In this document: one piece after another, positions 19,464 to 28,386 of the stretch
Numbering within the stretch: the first letter of the stretch is position 1
Layout: the number at the start of each line of letters is the position of its first letter
Origin: Candidatus Blochmannia vicinus
GTDB lineage: Bacteria; Pseudomonadota; Gammaproteobacteria; Enterobacterales; Enterobacteriaceae
NCBI GenBank assembly: GCA_030020825.1
Contig: CP125213.1
Coordinates: forward strand, 186,001 to 250,000
Direction: 5' to 3'
DNA length: 64,000 nucleotides
Position numbers and translations under genes: made by a program
Notes under the pieces: generated by a model
What the model was told of the DNA's origin: nothing
What the model saw: only the letters and a program-made list of their open reading frames with translations
Databases searched by the model: none

Positions 19464-19931
19464 TTAATTGTATAATTTCATCAGAAACAAAATAATACCA
19501 ACAGATATGACACTCGCTAATATATCATCAATGATAATTCCTAACCCACCTTTTATTGTATGATCACACCAGGAAATTGGCCAAGGTTTTATAATATCTA
19601 ATATCCTAAATAATATAAATGCAATAATTATCCATAGCCAATTGTCTGTAGGAATTATAGTTAATATAGTCCACATACCAATAAATTCATCCCAAACAAT
19701 TGATTTATGATCGTGAATACCAATTATTTTAGTAGCTTGATCACAAAAAAATATGCCAAATCCTATTCCTGTAATCAGGAATAAAAAATAAAACTGATAT
19801 GAAAATAAATATATTAATATCCACCATATTGGTATTGCCAATAAAGATGCTACGGTCCCTACGGGTATATAATTAATTGTCCCTAATCCGAAACCAGTAG
19901 CTAATAAATAGCTCACTCTAGATAACTTCAT
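19464..19931 (-). CDS. pgpA: Phosphatidylglycerophosphatase A
   Basis: Inner-membrane phosphatase that dephosphorylates phosphatidylglycerol phosphate. It has 155 residues (E. coli 172, the missing part being the N-terminal extension). Recognised by HDHKSIVWDEFIGMW, ILFRILDIIKPWPI and GGLGIIIDDILA, with acidic residues of the metal site present. Convergent with dxs. In E. coli thiL lies between nusB and pgpA. Here only about 105 bases separate them. Confidence 0.95.
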   Translation of the reverse strand: MKLSRVSYLLATGFGLGTINYIPVGTVASLLAIPIWWILIYLFSYQFYFLFLITGIGFGIFFCDQATKIIGIHDHKSIVWDEFIGMWTILTIIPTDNWLWIIIAFILFRILDIIKPWPISWCDHTIKGGLGIIIDDILASVISVGIILFLMKLYN

Positions 19932-20037
19932 ATTACTTTTATTGCATTTATAGAAAAGTATAAGTAAGAAAATAAATTATTTTTTATTAAAATTTAGTTT
20001 TTATTTTATAAGTATTAATCATATGTCGATCATACGA

Positions 20038-20457
20038 TTATTTTTTATTAATACAAGTCTGAGCAACTATTTTATCTAATACTCCATTTACAAATCTATG
20101 ACTTTTTTCAGCTCCAAAAATTTTTACAAGTTCAATTGCTTCATTAATAGCAACTTTATATGGTATGTCATTACATTTTATCAGTTCGAATAATGCAATA
20201 CGTAAAACTACATGTTCAATGTATCCTAGTTTTTCTAAATCTCGAGATAGATGTGGTATCATTAATTTATCTAGTTCTTCTGCAAAATTTATTACTCCAA
20301 TATATAATTTATGGAAGTAAGAAGTATTGAAATTTTGAATATCTCGCTCTATTATAATATAGTTTTCTATTTCTTTAGCATTATTTTTGGATAGTTTCCA
20401 AGAATACAATGCTTGTAACGCACATTCACGAGCACGTCTTCGGCTAATTGTTTTCAC
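20038..20457 (-). CDS. nusB: Transcription antitermination protein NusB
   Basis: Binds boxA RNA with S10 and promotes rRNA antitermination. It has 139 residues, matching E. coli NusB in length. The N-terminal RRRARECALQALYSW and the C-terminal KIFGAEKSHRFVNGVLDKI are diagnostic. It follows ribE on the minus strand by 37 bases. Confidence 0.95.
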   Translation of the reverse strand: MKTISRRRARECALQALYSWKLSKNNAKEIENYIIIERDIQNFNTSYFHKLYIGVINFAEELDKLMIPHLSRDLEKLGYIEHVVLRIALFELIKCNDIPYKVAINEAIELVKIFGAEKSHRFVNGVLDKIVAQTCINKK

Positions 20458-20494
20458 ATAATTCCTTTTATAAGCTTATTATATATTGCCAAAA

Positions 20495-20965
20495 TTATTT
20501 TTTAATTATTTGTAATATATTAATCATTTCTAAAACGGTTAAAGCAGCTTCTGATCCTTTGTTATTATTCTTGATACCTGAACGTTCTATAGCTTGACTA
20601 ATATTATCTGTAGTAAGTAATCCAAATCCAATGGGCAGTGTATTTTCTATTGAAATATTAGATAAACCAGAGCTGCACTCTTTTGCAATTAATTCAAAAT
20701 GCATAGTAAGACCACGAATCACCGTCCCTAGAGCTATTACTCCATCGTATTTGTGGCTAATAGCCAATGCCTTTACAATTAATGGCAACTCATAAGTTCC
20801 TGGAACCCATATTGTAGTTATGTTTTCATCTTTTATGTGCCCGATTCTTTTTAAAATGTCTAAAGCACCTTCAAGTAAATTATTATTAATGAAACGATTA
20901 AATCTAGCTACAGCGATAGCAATTTTTGCTTTGTTTGCTGTAGTACTTCCTTCAATAACATTCAT
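20495..20965 (-). CDS. ribE: 6,7-dimethyl-8-ribityllumazine synthase
   Basis: Condenses the pyrimidine intermediate with 3,4-dihydroxy-2-butanone 4-phosphate in riboflavin synthesis (ribH in other nomenclatures). The length of 156 residues is identical to E. coli. Key segments are WVPGTYELP, ALGTVIRG and the catalytic His89 (GLTMHFELIA). It lies between ribD and nusB in the ancestral order. Confidence 0.96.
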   Translation of the reverse strand: MNVIEGSTTANKAKIAIAVARFNRFINNNLLEGALDILKRIGHIKDENITTIWVPGTYELPLIVKALAISHKYDGVIALGTVIRGLTMHFELIAKECSSGLSNISIENTLPIGFGLLTTDNISQAIERSGIKNNNKGSEAALTVLEMINILQIIKK

Positions 20966-21061
20966 AACAATCCTTATTATTTATTATGTAAATTACATTA
21001 TTTATATTTGTGTATAAATGTATTGTAGCACAATATTAAAATAACTGATAAGCACAATATA

Positions 21062-22192
21062 TTATATGTTTTTTGGTATTAATCTTAAACGAATATCTGG
21101 TCCAACGTTTTTTATATCGATTAACTCAAAAGACTTAATATCATTAAGACATTTAATATTCGGTAATAAACATAAAGGTCTCGCATCAGATCCTAAAAAT
21201 TTTATAGCTTGGTACAAAATAAGTTCATCTACTAATCCAATATCCAATAGTATTCCTGAGAAGGTAGCTCCTGCTTCTACCCAAATATTATTAATTTCCC
21301 GATATGCAAGATGTTGCATTAGTTCTGTGAGATTCACGCGACGGTGGCCATTATAGTAATTAATTGATGGTAGTAATAATTGTTCTACTGCTGGAGGCCA
21401 ATCTCGGTGATCTTTTTTCAAGCGAACAAGTAAAATTTTTCCCTCGTATCGCATAATGCGATGTGTTGGAAGTACTCTATTTGCGCTATCAATAATTACT
21501 CGTAATGGTTGTCTAATTTTATTATTTGCATAAATACATTTTATTTCATCTGAAAAACATGACCAGCGTACATTCAATTTTGGATTATCTGCTAAAACAG
21601 TGCCAGCGGTGGAAAGAATGGCATCACTTTCTGCACGAAAATGCTGAACATCCTGACGTGCTTGAATAGATGTAATCCATTTACTTTCTCCAGAAGACAT
21701 AGCTGTTCTACCATCTAAAGATGCAGCTAATTTTAATTTAATCCACGGAAATCCAGTGCGTATGCGTTTAATAAATCCTCGATTTATTGATTCTGCTTCA
21801 GATAACATAAGGCTATTATGTTGTACTTCAATACCTGCTTGTTTTAATACACGCAATCCTCTGCCTCTAGCATAAAAATGAGGATCTAGCATAGCTACTA
21901 CAACTCGTTTAATTCCTGCGTTAATCAATGCAGAAGTACAAGGGGGGGTACGTCCGTAATGGCTACATGGTTCTAAAGTAATATAGGCAGTTGCTCCTTG
22001 TGATAAATTTCCAGCAACACGTAATGCATGTATTTCAGCATGTGCTTCTCCAGCTCGTATATGATATCCTTCTCCTACAATTTTATTATTACGAACAATA
22101 ACGCATCCTACATTAGGATTAGGCATTGTGGTAAATCGTCCTTTCCATGCCAATTGTAATGCTCGTGTTAAATATGTTTTGTCATGCAGCAT
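21062..22192 (-). CDS. ribD: Bifunctional pyrimidine deaminase/reductase RibD
   Basis: Performs the deamination and the reduction steps of riboflavin synthesis. It has 376 residues (E. coli 367). The N-terminal deaminase domain has the zinc and catalytic residues His51, Glu53, Cys76 and Cys85 (GEAHAEIHAL and EPCSHYGRTPPC). The C-terminal reductase domain (about 150-376) has WIKLKLAASLDGRTA. It contains a run of seven Gs near the deaminase motif. nrdR, its E. coli upstream neighbour, is absent. Confidence 0.96.
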   Translation of the reverse strand: MLHDKTYLTRALQLAWKGRFTTMPNPNVGCVIVRNNKIVGEGYHIRAGEAHAEIHALRVAGNLSQGATAYITLEPCSHYGRTPPCTSALINAGIKRVVVAMLDPHFYARGRGLRVLKQAGIEVQHNSLMLSEAESINRGFIKRIRTGFPWIKLKLAASLDGRTAMSSGESKWITSIQARQDVQHFRAESDAILSTAGTVLADNPKLNVRWSCFSDEIKCIYANNKIRQPLRVIIDSANRVLPTHRIMRYEGKILLVRLKKDHRDWPPAVEQLLLPSINYYNGHRRVNLTELMQHLAYREINNIWVEAGATFSGILLDIGLVDELILYQAIKFLGSDARPLCLLPNIKCLNDIKSFELIDIKNVGPDIRLRLIPKNI

Positions 22193-22323
22193 GATATAGA
22201 TTTGTCATAGTATCTTAAGATTGTAAAACTAAATGTAATTTTTATATGAGCTTGATTTTTATTAATAACAATAATTATTTACATCCGATACTATAAGAGC
22301 ATATTTATTTAAATCTTTTGATT

Positions 22324-22352
22324 AATTTATCACTAAATGTTAGTGATAAATT
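22324..22352. terminator. 13-bp perfect hairpin downstream of secF
   Basis: Arms AATTTATCACTAA (22324-22336) and TTAGTGATAAATT (22340-22352) with a three-base loop ATG. It stands about 165 bases beyond the secF stop. No clean T tract follows on either strand, so factor-independent termination is possible but not proven. Confidence 0.4.
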
Positions 22353-22363
22353 AAAATTATACA

Positions 22364-22387
22364 TGCATACCATTTATATGGTATGCA
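22364..22387. terminator. 10-bp perfect hairpin adjacent to the previous one
   Basis: Arms TGCATACCAT (22364-22373) and ATGGTATGCA (22378-22387) with loop TTAT. It is more G/C-rich than its surroundings. Together with the neighbouring 13-bp hairpin it forms a tandem structure between secF and ribD. Confidence 0.4.
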
Positions 22388-22517
22388 GATTATTATAGAT
22401 ATAACTTTTTAAAATATAATCATATATTGATTGTAAGTTATGCTCTAAAAAAACGATTATATATTCAGTTCATTAACTAAATATATAAAATATTAGTAAT
22501 AAAACATTTTATTTTAT

Positions 22518-23429
22518 TTAGTTATTTTTAATAAAATGATTACGCGTGGTACCAAGTTTAAACGCTAACACTGAAGCAATGTATATAGAAGACATTGTCC
22601 CAATAATAGAGCCAATCAGTAAAGTTGTTACAAATCCGCGTAACATAGTTCCTCCAAAAATTAATAATATAAATAGTACCATAATAGTCGTAACTGAAGT
22701 TATAATAGTTCTATTTAGTACCTGACTTAATGATATATTAAAAATATCTATAGATTTTACTGTAGATATGCGACGGAAATTTTCTCTAATTCTATCAAAA
22801 ATGACAATCTTGTCATTGATAGAGTAACCAATCGCTGACATTAGCGCAGCAATAATGGTTGAATCTATCTTAGTAGCCAGTAAAGATAAAGTACCCGAAA
22901 TAACTATTATATCATATATTAAAGATACAACAACTCCAGTAGCTAATCTCCATTCAAAACGAAACGTTATATATATTAAGATACATATTAATGCTACTAA
23001 TATAGCTAGTATTCCTGTATTTATCAATTGGTTACTAACACTCGGACCAATCCAATTTGCTTGTTTAATAAAAAATTTTTGAGCTATAGTCTTTTCTAAA
23101 ATATGTAATACATTATTTATAGTGTTTTGGTTAATTTGATTGTTATTAGAATCTAATGGAACTCGTATTCCTATATCTTTGGGAGATCCAAAATGTTGTA
23201 TTATAGTATTTTTAAATCCTGATTGTACTAAAATTTTTTGAATTTTAATGGGATCTATATTTTTTTCTGAAATAATTTCAATTAATATACCTCCGGTAAA
23301 ATCTAATCCCCAATTAAAACCGCGCACTGCCATAGTACAACATGAAATAAAAAATAAAAATATTGATAAAAAAAATATTATACGTCTCCATGAAAGAAAG
23401 TCATAAACTTTATAGTAAGTGTCATTCAT
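22518..23429 (-). CDS. secF: Protein translocase subunit SecF
   Basis: RND-type membrane protein that works with SecD to drive late steps of Sec export using proton motive force. It has 303 residues (E. coli 323). The first helix is followed by GLDFTGGILIEI, then a periplasmic domain and five more helices from about residue 130. A conserved segment of the RND core is SAIGYSINDKIVIFDRIRENF. Follows secD by 63 bases. Confidence 0.96.
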   Translation of the reverse strand: MNDTYYKVYDFLSWRRIIFFLSIFLFFISCCTMAVRGFNWGLDFTGGILIEIISEKNIDPIKIQKILVQSGFKNTIIQHFGSPKDIGIRVPLDSNNNQINQNTINNVLHILEKTIAQKFFIKQANWIGPSVSNQLINTGILAILVALICILIYITFRFEWRLATGVVVSLIYDIIVISGTLSLLATKIDSTIIAALMSAIGYSINDKIVIFDRIRENFRRISTVKSIDIFNISLSQVLNRTIITSVTTIMVLFILLIFGGTMLRGFVTTLLIGSIIGTMSSIYIASVLAFKLGTTRNHFIKNN

Positions 23430-23492
23430 TTAAGTAGATTAAATTAAAATTATATTAATAATATAATATATAGTTTTAAAAATTCAATAAAG

Positions 23493-25352
23493 TTAAATAG
23501 ATAATTTATTCACGTTTTTTTTTCCATATACTAAATTAACAACAGCGCGAGTACCAATGATGGATGTAAACATTGATGTCCCTACCCCAATGATCGTAGT
23601 AATGGCAAATCCTTTAATTGGTCCTGTTCCAATTAAATATAATATAATAGAGGTAATAATAGTTGTAATATTTGCGTCTACAATGCTAGTAAATGCTTTA
23701 CGATACCCTGTATGTATAGCATATTGTACCGGTTTACCTTGTTTTAATTCTTCTTTGATCCTTTCATTAATTAACACATTTGCATCTACAGCTACGGATA
23801 AAGTCAATATAATCCCTGCTATGCTTGGCATAGTTAATACCATGCCTGGGATTATAGACATTGTACTTATCATAAGTATCAAATTAGCAATGAGTGCAAT
23901 ACTAGCAATTAATCCAAAATAATGGTACCACAAAACCATAAAACATATAGAAGTTAATATTCCTAAAGTACAAGCGGTAAATCCTTGTGTGATGTTTTTT
24001 TTACCAAGCATAGGGCCAATAATTCGTTCTTCTTCAATATGAACAGGTGTTGTTAGAGTTCCCATACGTAATAATAGTGATAGATGACGTGCTTCATTTA
24101 AATTATTAATTCCAACAATACGGAAACTATTACCTAATTGAGATTGAATAGTAGCAATATTGATAATTTTTTCATGTTTGATGAGAAGTGGATGGCCTGT
24201 AGAATCTTTTTCTCCACTATCTTTATATTCTACAAATAAAGTAGCTATAGTTTTTCCAATATTGTTTTTGGTAAAGTTTGAAATAATCGAGCTACCTATT
24301 TTATCTAAAGTAATATTTACTTGAGGACGATTATATTCATCTAAGCTAATATTGGAATTTATAATATAATTTCCAGATAAAATTATTTTTTTGTATAATG
24401 GCACTAAATAACCATTATTAGTCAGTTTTATTTCAGAATCTTCTGGAATCAAATCATTATTTATTTCAAAGTCATTTATTTTTGAATTAACTAGACGGAA
24501 TTCTAGACTTGCTGTTGTGCTAAGTATTTTTTTAACTTTTTTGATATCTTGAATGCCAGGTAATTCTATAATAATACGATCAATTCCGTTACGTTGTACT
24601 AATGGTTCAGTAATACCTAATTGGTGTATACGATGATATAAAATAGTAGAATTTTGTTGTACAGCACGCTCACATATTTCATGTTTTTTCTTTTCAGAAA
24701 AAATAATATGTAGTTTGTCATCTTCTATTCTATGTATTAGTAAATCATGATTTATTTCGGATAGCGGTATAATTGCTTTATTTCTATAGTTAGAATTTTG
24801 AAAATTAATTTCAATTCCATGATTTTTAATTTTATACATTTTTATATAGGGAATTTTTTTTTCAAATAAGGTAGTCTTTAAAGTATCAATATATTGTTCT
24901 TGTAATTTATTTAGTATAATTTCTGTATTTACATGTATTACAAAATATATTCCCCCACATAAATCTAATCCTAACTTTATAGGTTTAGCTTTTATTACAG
25001 ATAGCCAATATGGTGCCGCTGGAGTAGTACAAAGAAATATTTGATATTTATTTATAAAAATAGTTGATAATTTTTGATAAGCTTTTAGTTGATCTCTTTC
25101 ATAGAAAAACTGTATTAAAATTTTATTTGTTTGTAATGAAATAGATTTATTAGTTATTTTTTCGTTTTCTAGTATTTTTTTTATTTGAGATAATAAAATA
25201 TTATCAAGTGTTTGATGATTTTCTTCTGTAATATATTGAGTAATATATATTGTAGGTTTATCTCCATATAAACTGGGTAATGTATAGATTATACCAGTAG
25301 TAAATACTAGTATAACTGCAAGATATTTCCATAAAGAATAATGATTTAACAC
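23493..25352 (-). CDS. secD: Protein translocase subunit SecD
   Basis: Partner of SecF in the inner membrane. It has 619 residues (E. coli 615): an N-terminal helix, a large periplasmic P1 region, and a C-terminal six-helix RND domain. The functionally important aspartate is in SVAVDANVLINERIKEEL. The conserved LGLDLRGG motif after the first helix reads LGLDLCGG here, an Arg to Cys change. It follows yajC in the order yajC-secD-secF as in E. coli. Confidence 0.96.
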   Translation of the reverse strand: MLNHYSLWKYLAVILVFTTGIIYTLPSLYGDKPTIYITQYITEENHQTLDNILLSQIKKILENEKITNKSISLQTNKILIQFFYERDQLKAYQKLSTIFINKYQIFLCTTPAAPYWLSVIKAKPIKLGLDLCGGIYFVIHVNTEIILNKLQEQYIDTLKTTLFEKKIPYIKMYKIKNHGIEINFQNSNYRNKAIIPLSEINHDLLIHRIEDDKLHIIFSEKKKHEICERAVQQNSTILYHRIHQLGITEPLVQRNGIDRIIIELPGIQDIKKVKKILSTTASLEFRLVNSKINDFEINNDLIPEDSEIKLTNNGYLVPLYKKIILSGNYIINSNISLDEYNRPQVNITLDKIGSSIISNFTKNNIGKTIATLFVEYKDSGEKDSTGHPLLIKHEKIINIATIQSQLGNSFRIVGINNLNEARHLSLLLRMGTLTTPVHIEEERIIGPMLGKKNITQGFTACTLGILTSICFMVLWYHYFGLIASIALIANLILMISTMSIIPGMVLTMPSIAGIILTLSVAVDANVLINERIKEELKQGKPVQYAIHTGYRKAFTSIVDANITTIITSIILYLIGTGPIKGFAITTIIGVGTSMFTSIIGTRAVVNLVYGKKNVNKLSI

Positions 25353-25385
25353 CAGTTTTTATCTCAAGGTACATAATATTAGGAA

Positions 25386-25733
25386 TTATAGTGCTTTCAT
25401 CGTACCTTTAGGTAAAATGGCGGTAACACAATCGCGTTTAATTAATATTTCATTGCCACTGGTATCATTTTTTTCGTTGAGAATAATAAAAATATAGCCT
25501 GTTTCTGTAATTCTGACTACACGGCCTATTAGCCCTCCATTGGTTAGAATCTCATCTCCTTTTGAGATAGAATTTAATAATTCTTTATGAATTTTATTGC
25601 GTTTTTGTTGTGGTCTAAAAATCATAAAATAGAAAATGCCAGCAAATATTGCTAACATAATTGCTAAAGAATATGGATTGCTCTGGGAATTCGAATTGGT
25701 ACTTGCCCAAGCAGTATTAATAAATATATTCAT
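25386..25733 (-). CDS. yajC: Sec translocon accessory protein YajC
   Basis: Small single-span membrane protein associated with SecDF. It has 115 residues (E. coli 110). One hydrophobic helix (about 23-39) is followed by FRPQQKRNKIHKELL and the GDEILTNGGLIGRVV segment. Located between tgt and secD on the same strand, as in E. coli. Confidence 0.95.
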   Translation of the reverse strand: MNIFINTAWASTNSNSQSNPYSLAIMLAIFAGIFYFMIFRPQQKRNKIHKELLNSISKGDEILTNGGLIGRVVRITETGYIFIILNEKNDTSGNEILIKRDCVTAILPKGTMKAL

Positions 25734-25804
25734 GTATATTTCCTATGATATAAAATAGTTGTGTTGTTAGTTTAATTCAAAAAATATTTAATTTTAATTT
25801 AATA

Positions 25805-26911
25805 TTAAATACGATTAATGCGCTGATAAAAGATATCGATAAATTTTTGCAATGATTTCATTTTTATGGCTTGGCGTAAGTCCTCCATTAAATTCTGGTA
25901 ATATCGTAAGTTATGAATGGTGTTTAAACGTACACCAAGAATTTCTTTACAACGATCTAAGTGATGCAAGTACGAACGACTATAATATTGACAAGTATAA
26001 CAATCACAGTTCTTATCTACTGGGGAAGTATCTTTTTTATATTGTGTATTACGAATTTTAATTATTCCATCAGAAACAAATAAATATCCATTACGAGCAT
26101 TACGAGTGGGTATAACGCAATCAAACATATCAATACCCTGACGTACAGCTTCTATCAAGTCCTCTGGCTTACCAGCGCCCATTAAGTAACGTGGTTTATT
26201 TTTAGGAATAGTTTTACATATATGAGATAAAATGCGATACATTTCTTTTTTTGGTTCTCCTACTGATAAACCTCCTATTGCATATCCATCAAAACCAATA
26301 TTTATTAATTCTTTTGTCGATATATCTCTTAAATGTTCATACATGCCTCCTTGAATAATGGCAAACAACATATTTGAATTATGTAATGCATCAAAACGCA
26401 AACGGCTGCGTTCAGCCCAGTGTAAAGATAGGTCTACTGATTTTTTTATGTAATCCCAAGTATTAGGATAAGATACGCATTCATCAAATATCATAACTAT
26501 ATCAGATTCTAAATCATGTTGAGTTTCTATAGATTTTTCTGGAGTTAAAAATACAAGATGCCCGTCTATAGGACTCCTAAAGTATACTCCTTCTTTTGTA
26601 ATCATGCGTATTTTACTTAAACTAAATATTTGAAATCCTCCTGAATCTGTAATTATAGGGCCCATCCAGTTCATAAATTTATGTAAGTTACCATGTAATT
26701 TTATAATATTTGAACCAGGACGTAACCATAAATGAAAAGTGTTACTTAAAATAATTTGTGTTCCACTTTCTTTAATTTCTTCTGAAGTTAAGGTTTTTAT
26801 AGATCCACAGGTTCCCACGGGCATAAAGGCAGGCGTATCTACTATCCCTCGGTTACAAATAAGCCTACCAAGTCGAGCGTAACCATCTGTTTGTAATAAT
26901 TGAAATGTCAT
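25805..26911 (-). CDS. tgt: Queuine/preQ1 tRNA-guanine transglycosylase
   Basis: Exchanges guanine 34 for preQ1 in tRNAs with GUN anticodons, such as the tRNA-Tyr encoded in this window. It has about 368 residues (E. coli 375). The ATG at 26911 (MTFQLLQTDG) aligns with E. coli, so the 11 upstream in-frame residues are left out. Active-site segments are TDSGGFQIFS and GIDMFDCVIPTRNARNG. The zinc site is CDCYTC plus the distal His in LNTIHNLRYY. queA, its usual upstream partner, is missing. Confidence 0.96.
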   Translation of the reverse strand: MTFQLLQTDGYARLGRLICNRGIVDTPAFMPVGTCGSIKTLTSEEIKESGTQIILSNTFHLWLRPGSNIIKLHGNLHKFMNWMGPIITDSGGFQIFSLSKIRMITKEGVYFRSPIDGHLVFLTPEKSIETQHDLESDIVMIFDECVSYPNTWDYIKKSVDLSLHWAERSRLRFDALHNSNMLFAIIQGGMYEHLRDISTKELINIGFDGYAIGGLSVGEPKKEMYRILSHICKTIPKNKPRYLMGAGKPEDLIEAVRQGIDMFDCVIPTRNARNGYLFVSDGIIKIRNTQYKKDTSPVDKNCDCYTCQYYSRSYLHHLDRCKEILGVRLNTIHNLRYYQNLMEDLRQAIKMKSLQKFIDIFYQRINRI

Positions 26912-27526
26912 AATTTTTATCCTAATTAAATAAATATTTATCAATCAAATACAAATATGATGGAACTAATTATAGATTCATATAAGTTATTATGAATCTA
27001 TATGCAGATATGTTATAAATCACGAATATATTGTATTTTGTAATTACATATATATACTATATATGATATAGTTCATGATTCTTAGCGAATATAAAATGAC
27101 ATTTTTCATTTTTTGATACAATTGTTATTAATTTCAATAAAAACCGTTTAAATATATTATTTAAAATAAAATGAATTATCATACTATGTATGATATATAT
27201 AGGTGTAATATTAGTATTCGGTTGCTTCATATTAGTTGATGTATATTTATTATTTGATATATATGTTTTTATTTTAATGTAGTGGTTAACCATCATTTAT
27301 GAATATTCGTATATGTTTATTGTATTAGTATAATTTTATTTTGATAGTTTGTATTAATTAATAAAATAAGACGATCTATATAAAACTATGAAACCATTTG
27401 CATATCATTGCATAATTTGGTTAATACAAAATTATCGAAAATATTACTTAACTATTGAAATAGTTATCTAAATTTAGTTTTTATATCATAATTTTTTGAT
27501 ATGTTGTTTATAATTTGTTTATTCAT

Positions 27527-27570
27527 GTATTAAAATGCAACTGGATAGATATCTAGTTGTATTTTAATAT
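27527..27570. repeat. 44-base near-perfect palindrome
   Basis: Left arm starts GTATTAAAATGCAACTGGAT and the right arm ends ATCTAGTTGTATTTTAATAT. The arms pair over about 20 positions with three G-T wobbles and a very small loop centred near 27548. It lies in gene-free DNA roughly 600 bases from either flanking gene. It could be a terminator-like or cruciform-forming element, and no function can be assigned. Confidence 0.6.
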
Positions 27571-27741
27571 TATTTGTATGACTTGTGCATCATTGTCATT
27601 AATAAATAAATTTTGTAAAATATTTTATAGAAATTATTAAATATGTATTCACTATTTTAGTGTATATATTTTCATTATTTAATGATGTGATGTTATATCA
27701 GGTATCAATTTTATTAATTGAAAAATTATATATAATTAATC

Positions 27742-27759
27742 TTTCTATGAAAATAGAAA
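27742..27759. repeat. Small hairpin with GAAA loop
   Basis: TTTCTAT, loop GAAA, ATAGAAA. A 7-bp perfect stem closed by a GNRA tetraloop in the tgt-ahpC gap. Structure alone does not show that it is transcribed. Confidence 0.3.
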
Positions 27760-28024
27760 TTTCTCCATTATTATATTTATATAGCTAACTAGAATTATTT
27801 TAATATTATTAAATATCAAATTATTCTAATACTAATTTTTGGAATATTTAAAGTAATCTAATATAACTATTAGTTAATTATTTTCATACTGTGATTTTGA
27901 TTGATTAAATTTTTTATTTAAATAATAGATATTTAATAATTTAGTTTATAAACAGTTTGAATAAAAAATTCATTATAAAGTAATGTATATATTTTATTTA
28001 AATTTTTATAGTTAAATATTAATT

Positions 28025-28064
28025 TTTTCAATCAATAGTTTATATATAAACTATTGATTGAAAA
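28025..28064. repeat. 40-base perfect palindrome
   Basis: A perfect inverted repeat with no true spacer: the left half begins TTTTCAATCAATAGTTTATA and the right half is its exact reverse complement. It is 322 bases upstream of the peroxiredoxin start codon and outside any gene. Perfect 20-bp arms are unlikely by chance even in AT-rich DNA. Role unknown. Confidence 0.7.
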
Positions 28065-28277
28065 TCATATATATAATGCAACATATAAAAATTATTATTT
28101 TAATAGAGAAAATATATTTATTTTTGACATGCATGATATATTGTAACGACATATATATGTATATTTATTGTATATAATAATCCGATAAACAATTTTTTAT
28201 AAAAATAATAAAAATTATCAACAATTATTTTTTAAAGAATAATAATTTTTATTTAATGATATTTTCTTTGATATTAT

Positions 28278-28306
28278 TTGCATAAGAATAGGTTAAACGG
28301 TAAAAT
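28278..28306 (+). promoter_or_regulatory. Probable sigma-70 promoter for the peroxiredoxin gene
   Basis: TTGCAT (28278-28283), 17 bases, TAAAAT (28301-28306), about 80 bases upstream of the ATG at 28387. A second, weaker pair (TTGATT, 17 bases, TTATAT) lies closer to the gene. The Shine-Dalgarno sequence GAGAGG precedes the start codon. Confidence 0.5.
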
Positions 28307-28386
28307 AAGATATTGATTATTAGTGTGAGATTAATTTATATATTTAATATGTTCATATCTTCACAAAAGTTGAGAGGTCAATATAT

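Larger units (their letters stand above)
22193..22517. other. Gap between secF 3' end and ribD 5' end
   Basis: 325 bases without a gene, downstream of secF and upstream of ribD, both on the minus strand. It holds two strong tandem hairpins, listed separately. E. coli has yajD, tsx, yajI and nrdR here, none of which is recognisable. Confidence 0.6.
26912..28386. other. 1.5 kb gene-free region tgt-ahpC with large palindromes
   Basis: Divergent, very AT-rich gap. A 79-codon frame at 27057-27296 (-) has no family resemblance and low-complexity composition, and I do not consider it a gene. The region carries two long inverted repeats (27527-27570 and 28025-28064), a small GAAA-loop hairpin (27742-27759) and a good promoter for the downstream peroxiredoxin gene. 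It is also a break in E. coli gene order. Confidence 0.6.

Noticed and set aside
27057..27296. 79-codon frame on the minus strand in the tgt-ahpC gap
   Set aside because: Low-complexity Ile/Asn/Lys composition, no family resemblance, no ribosome-binding site, and frames of this length are expected by chance in AT-rich gaps.
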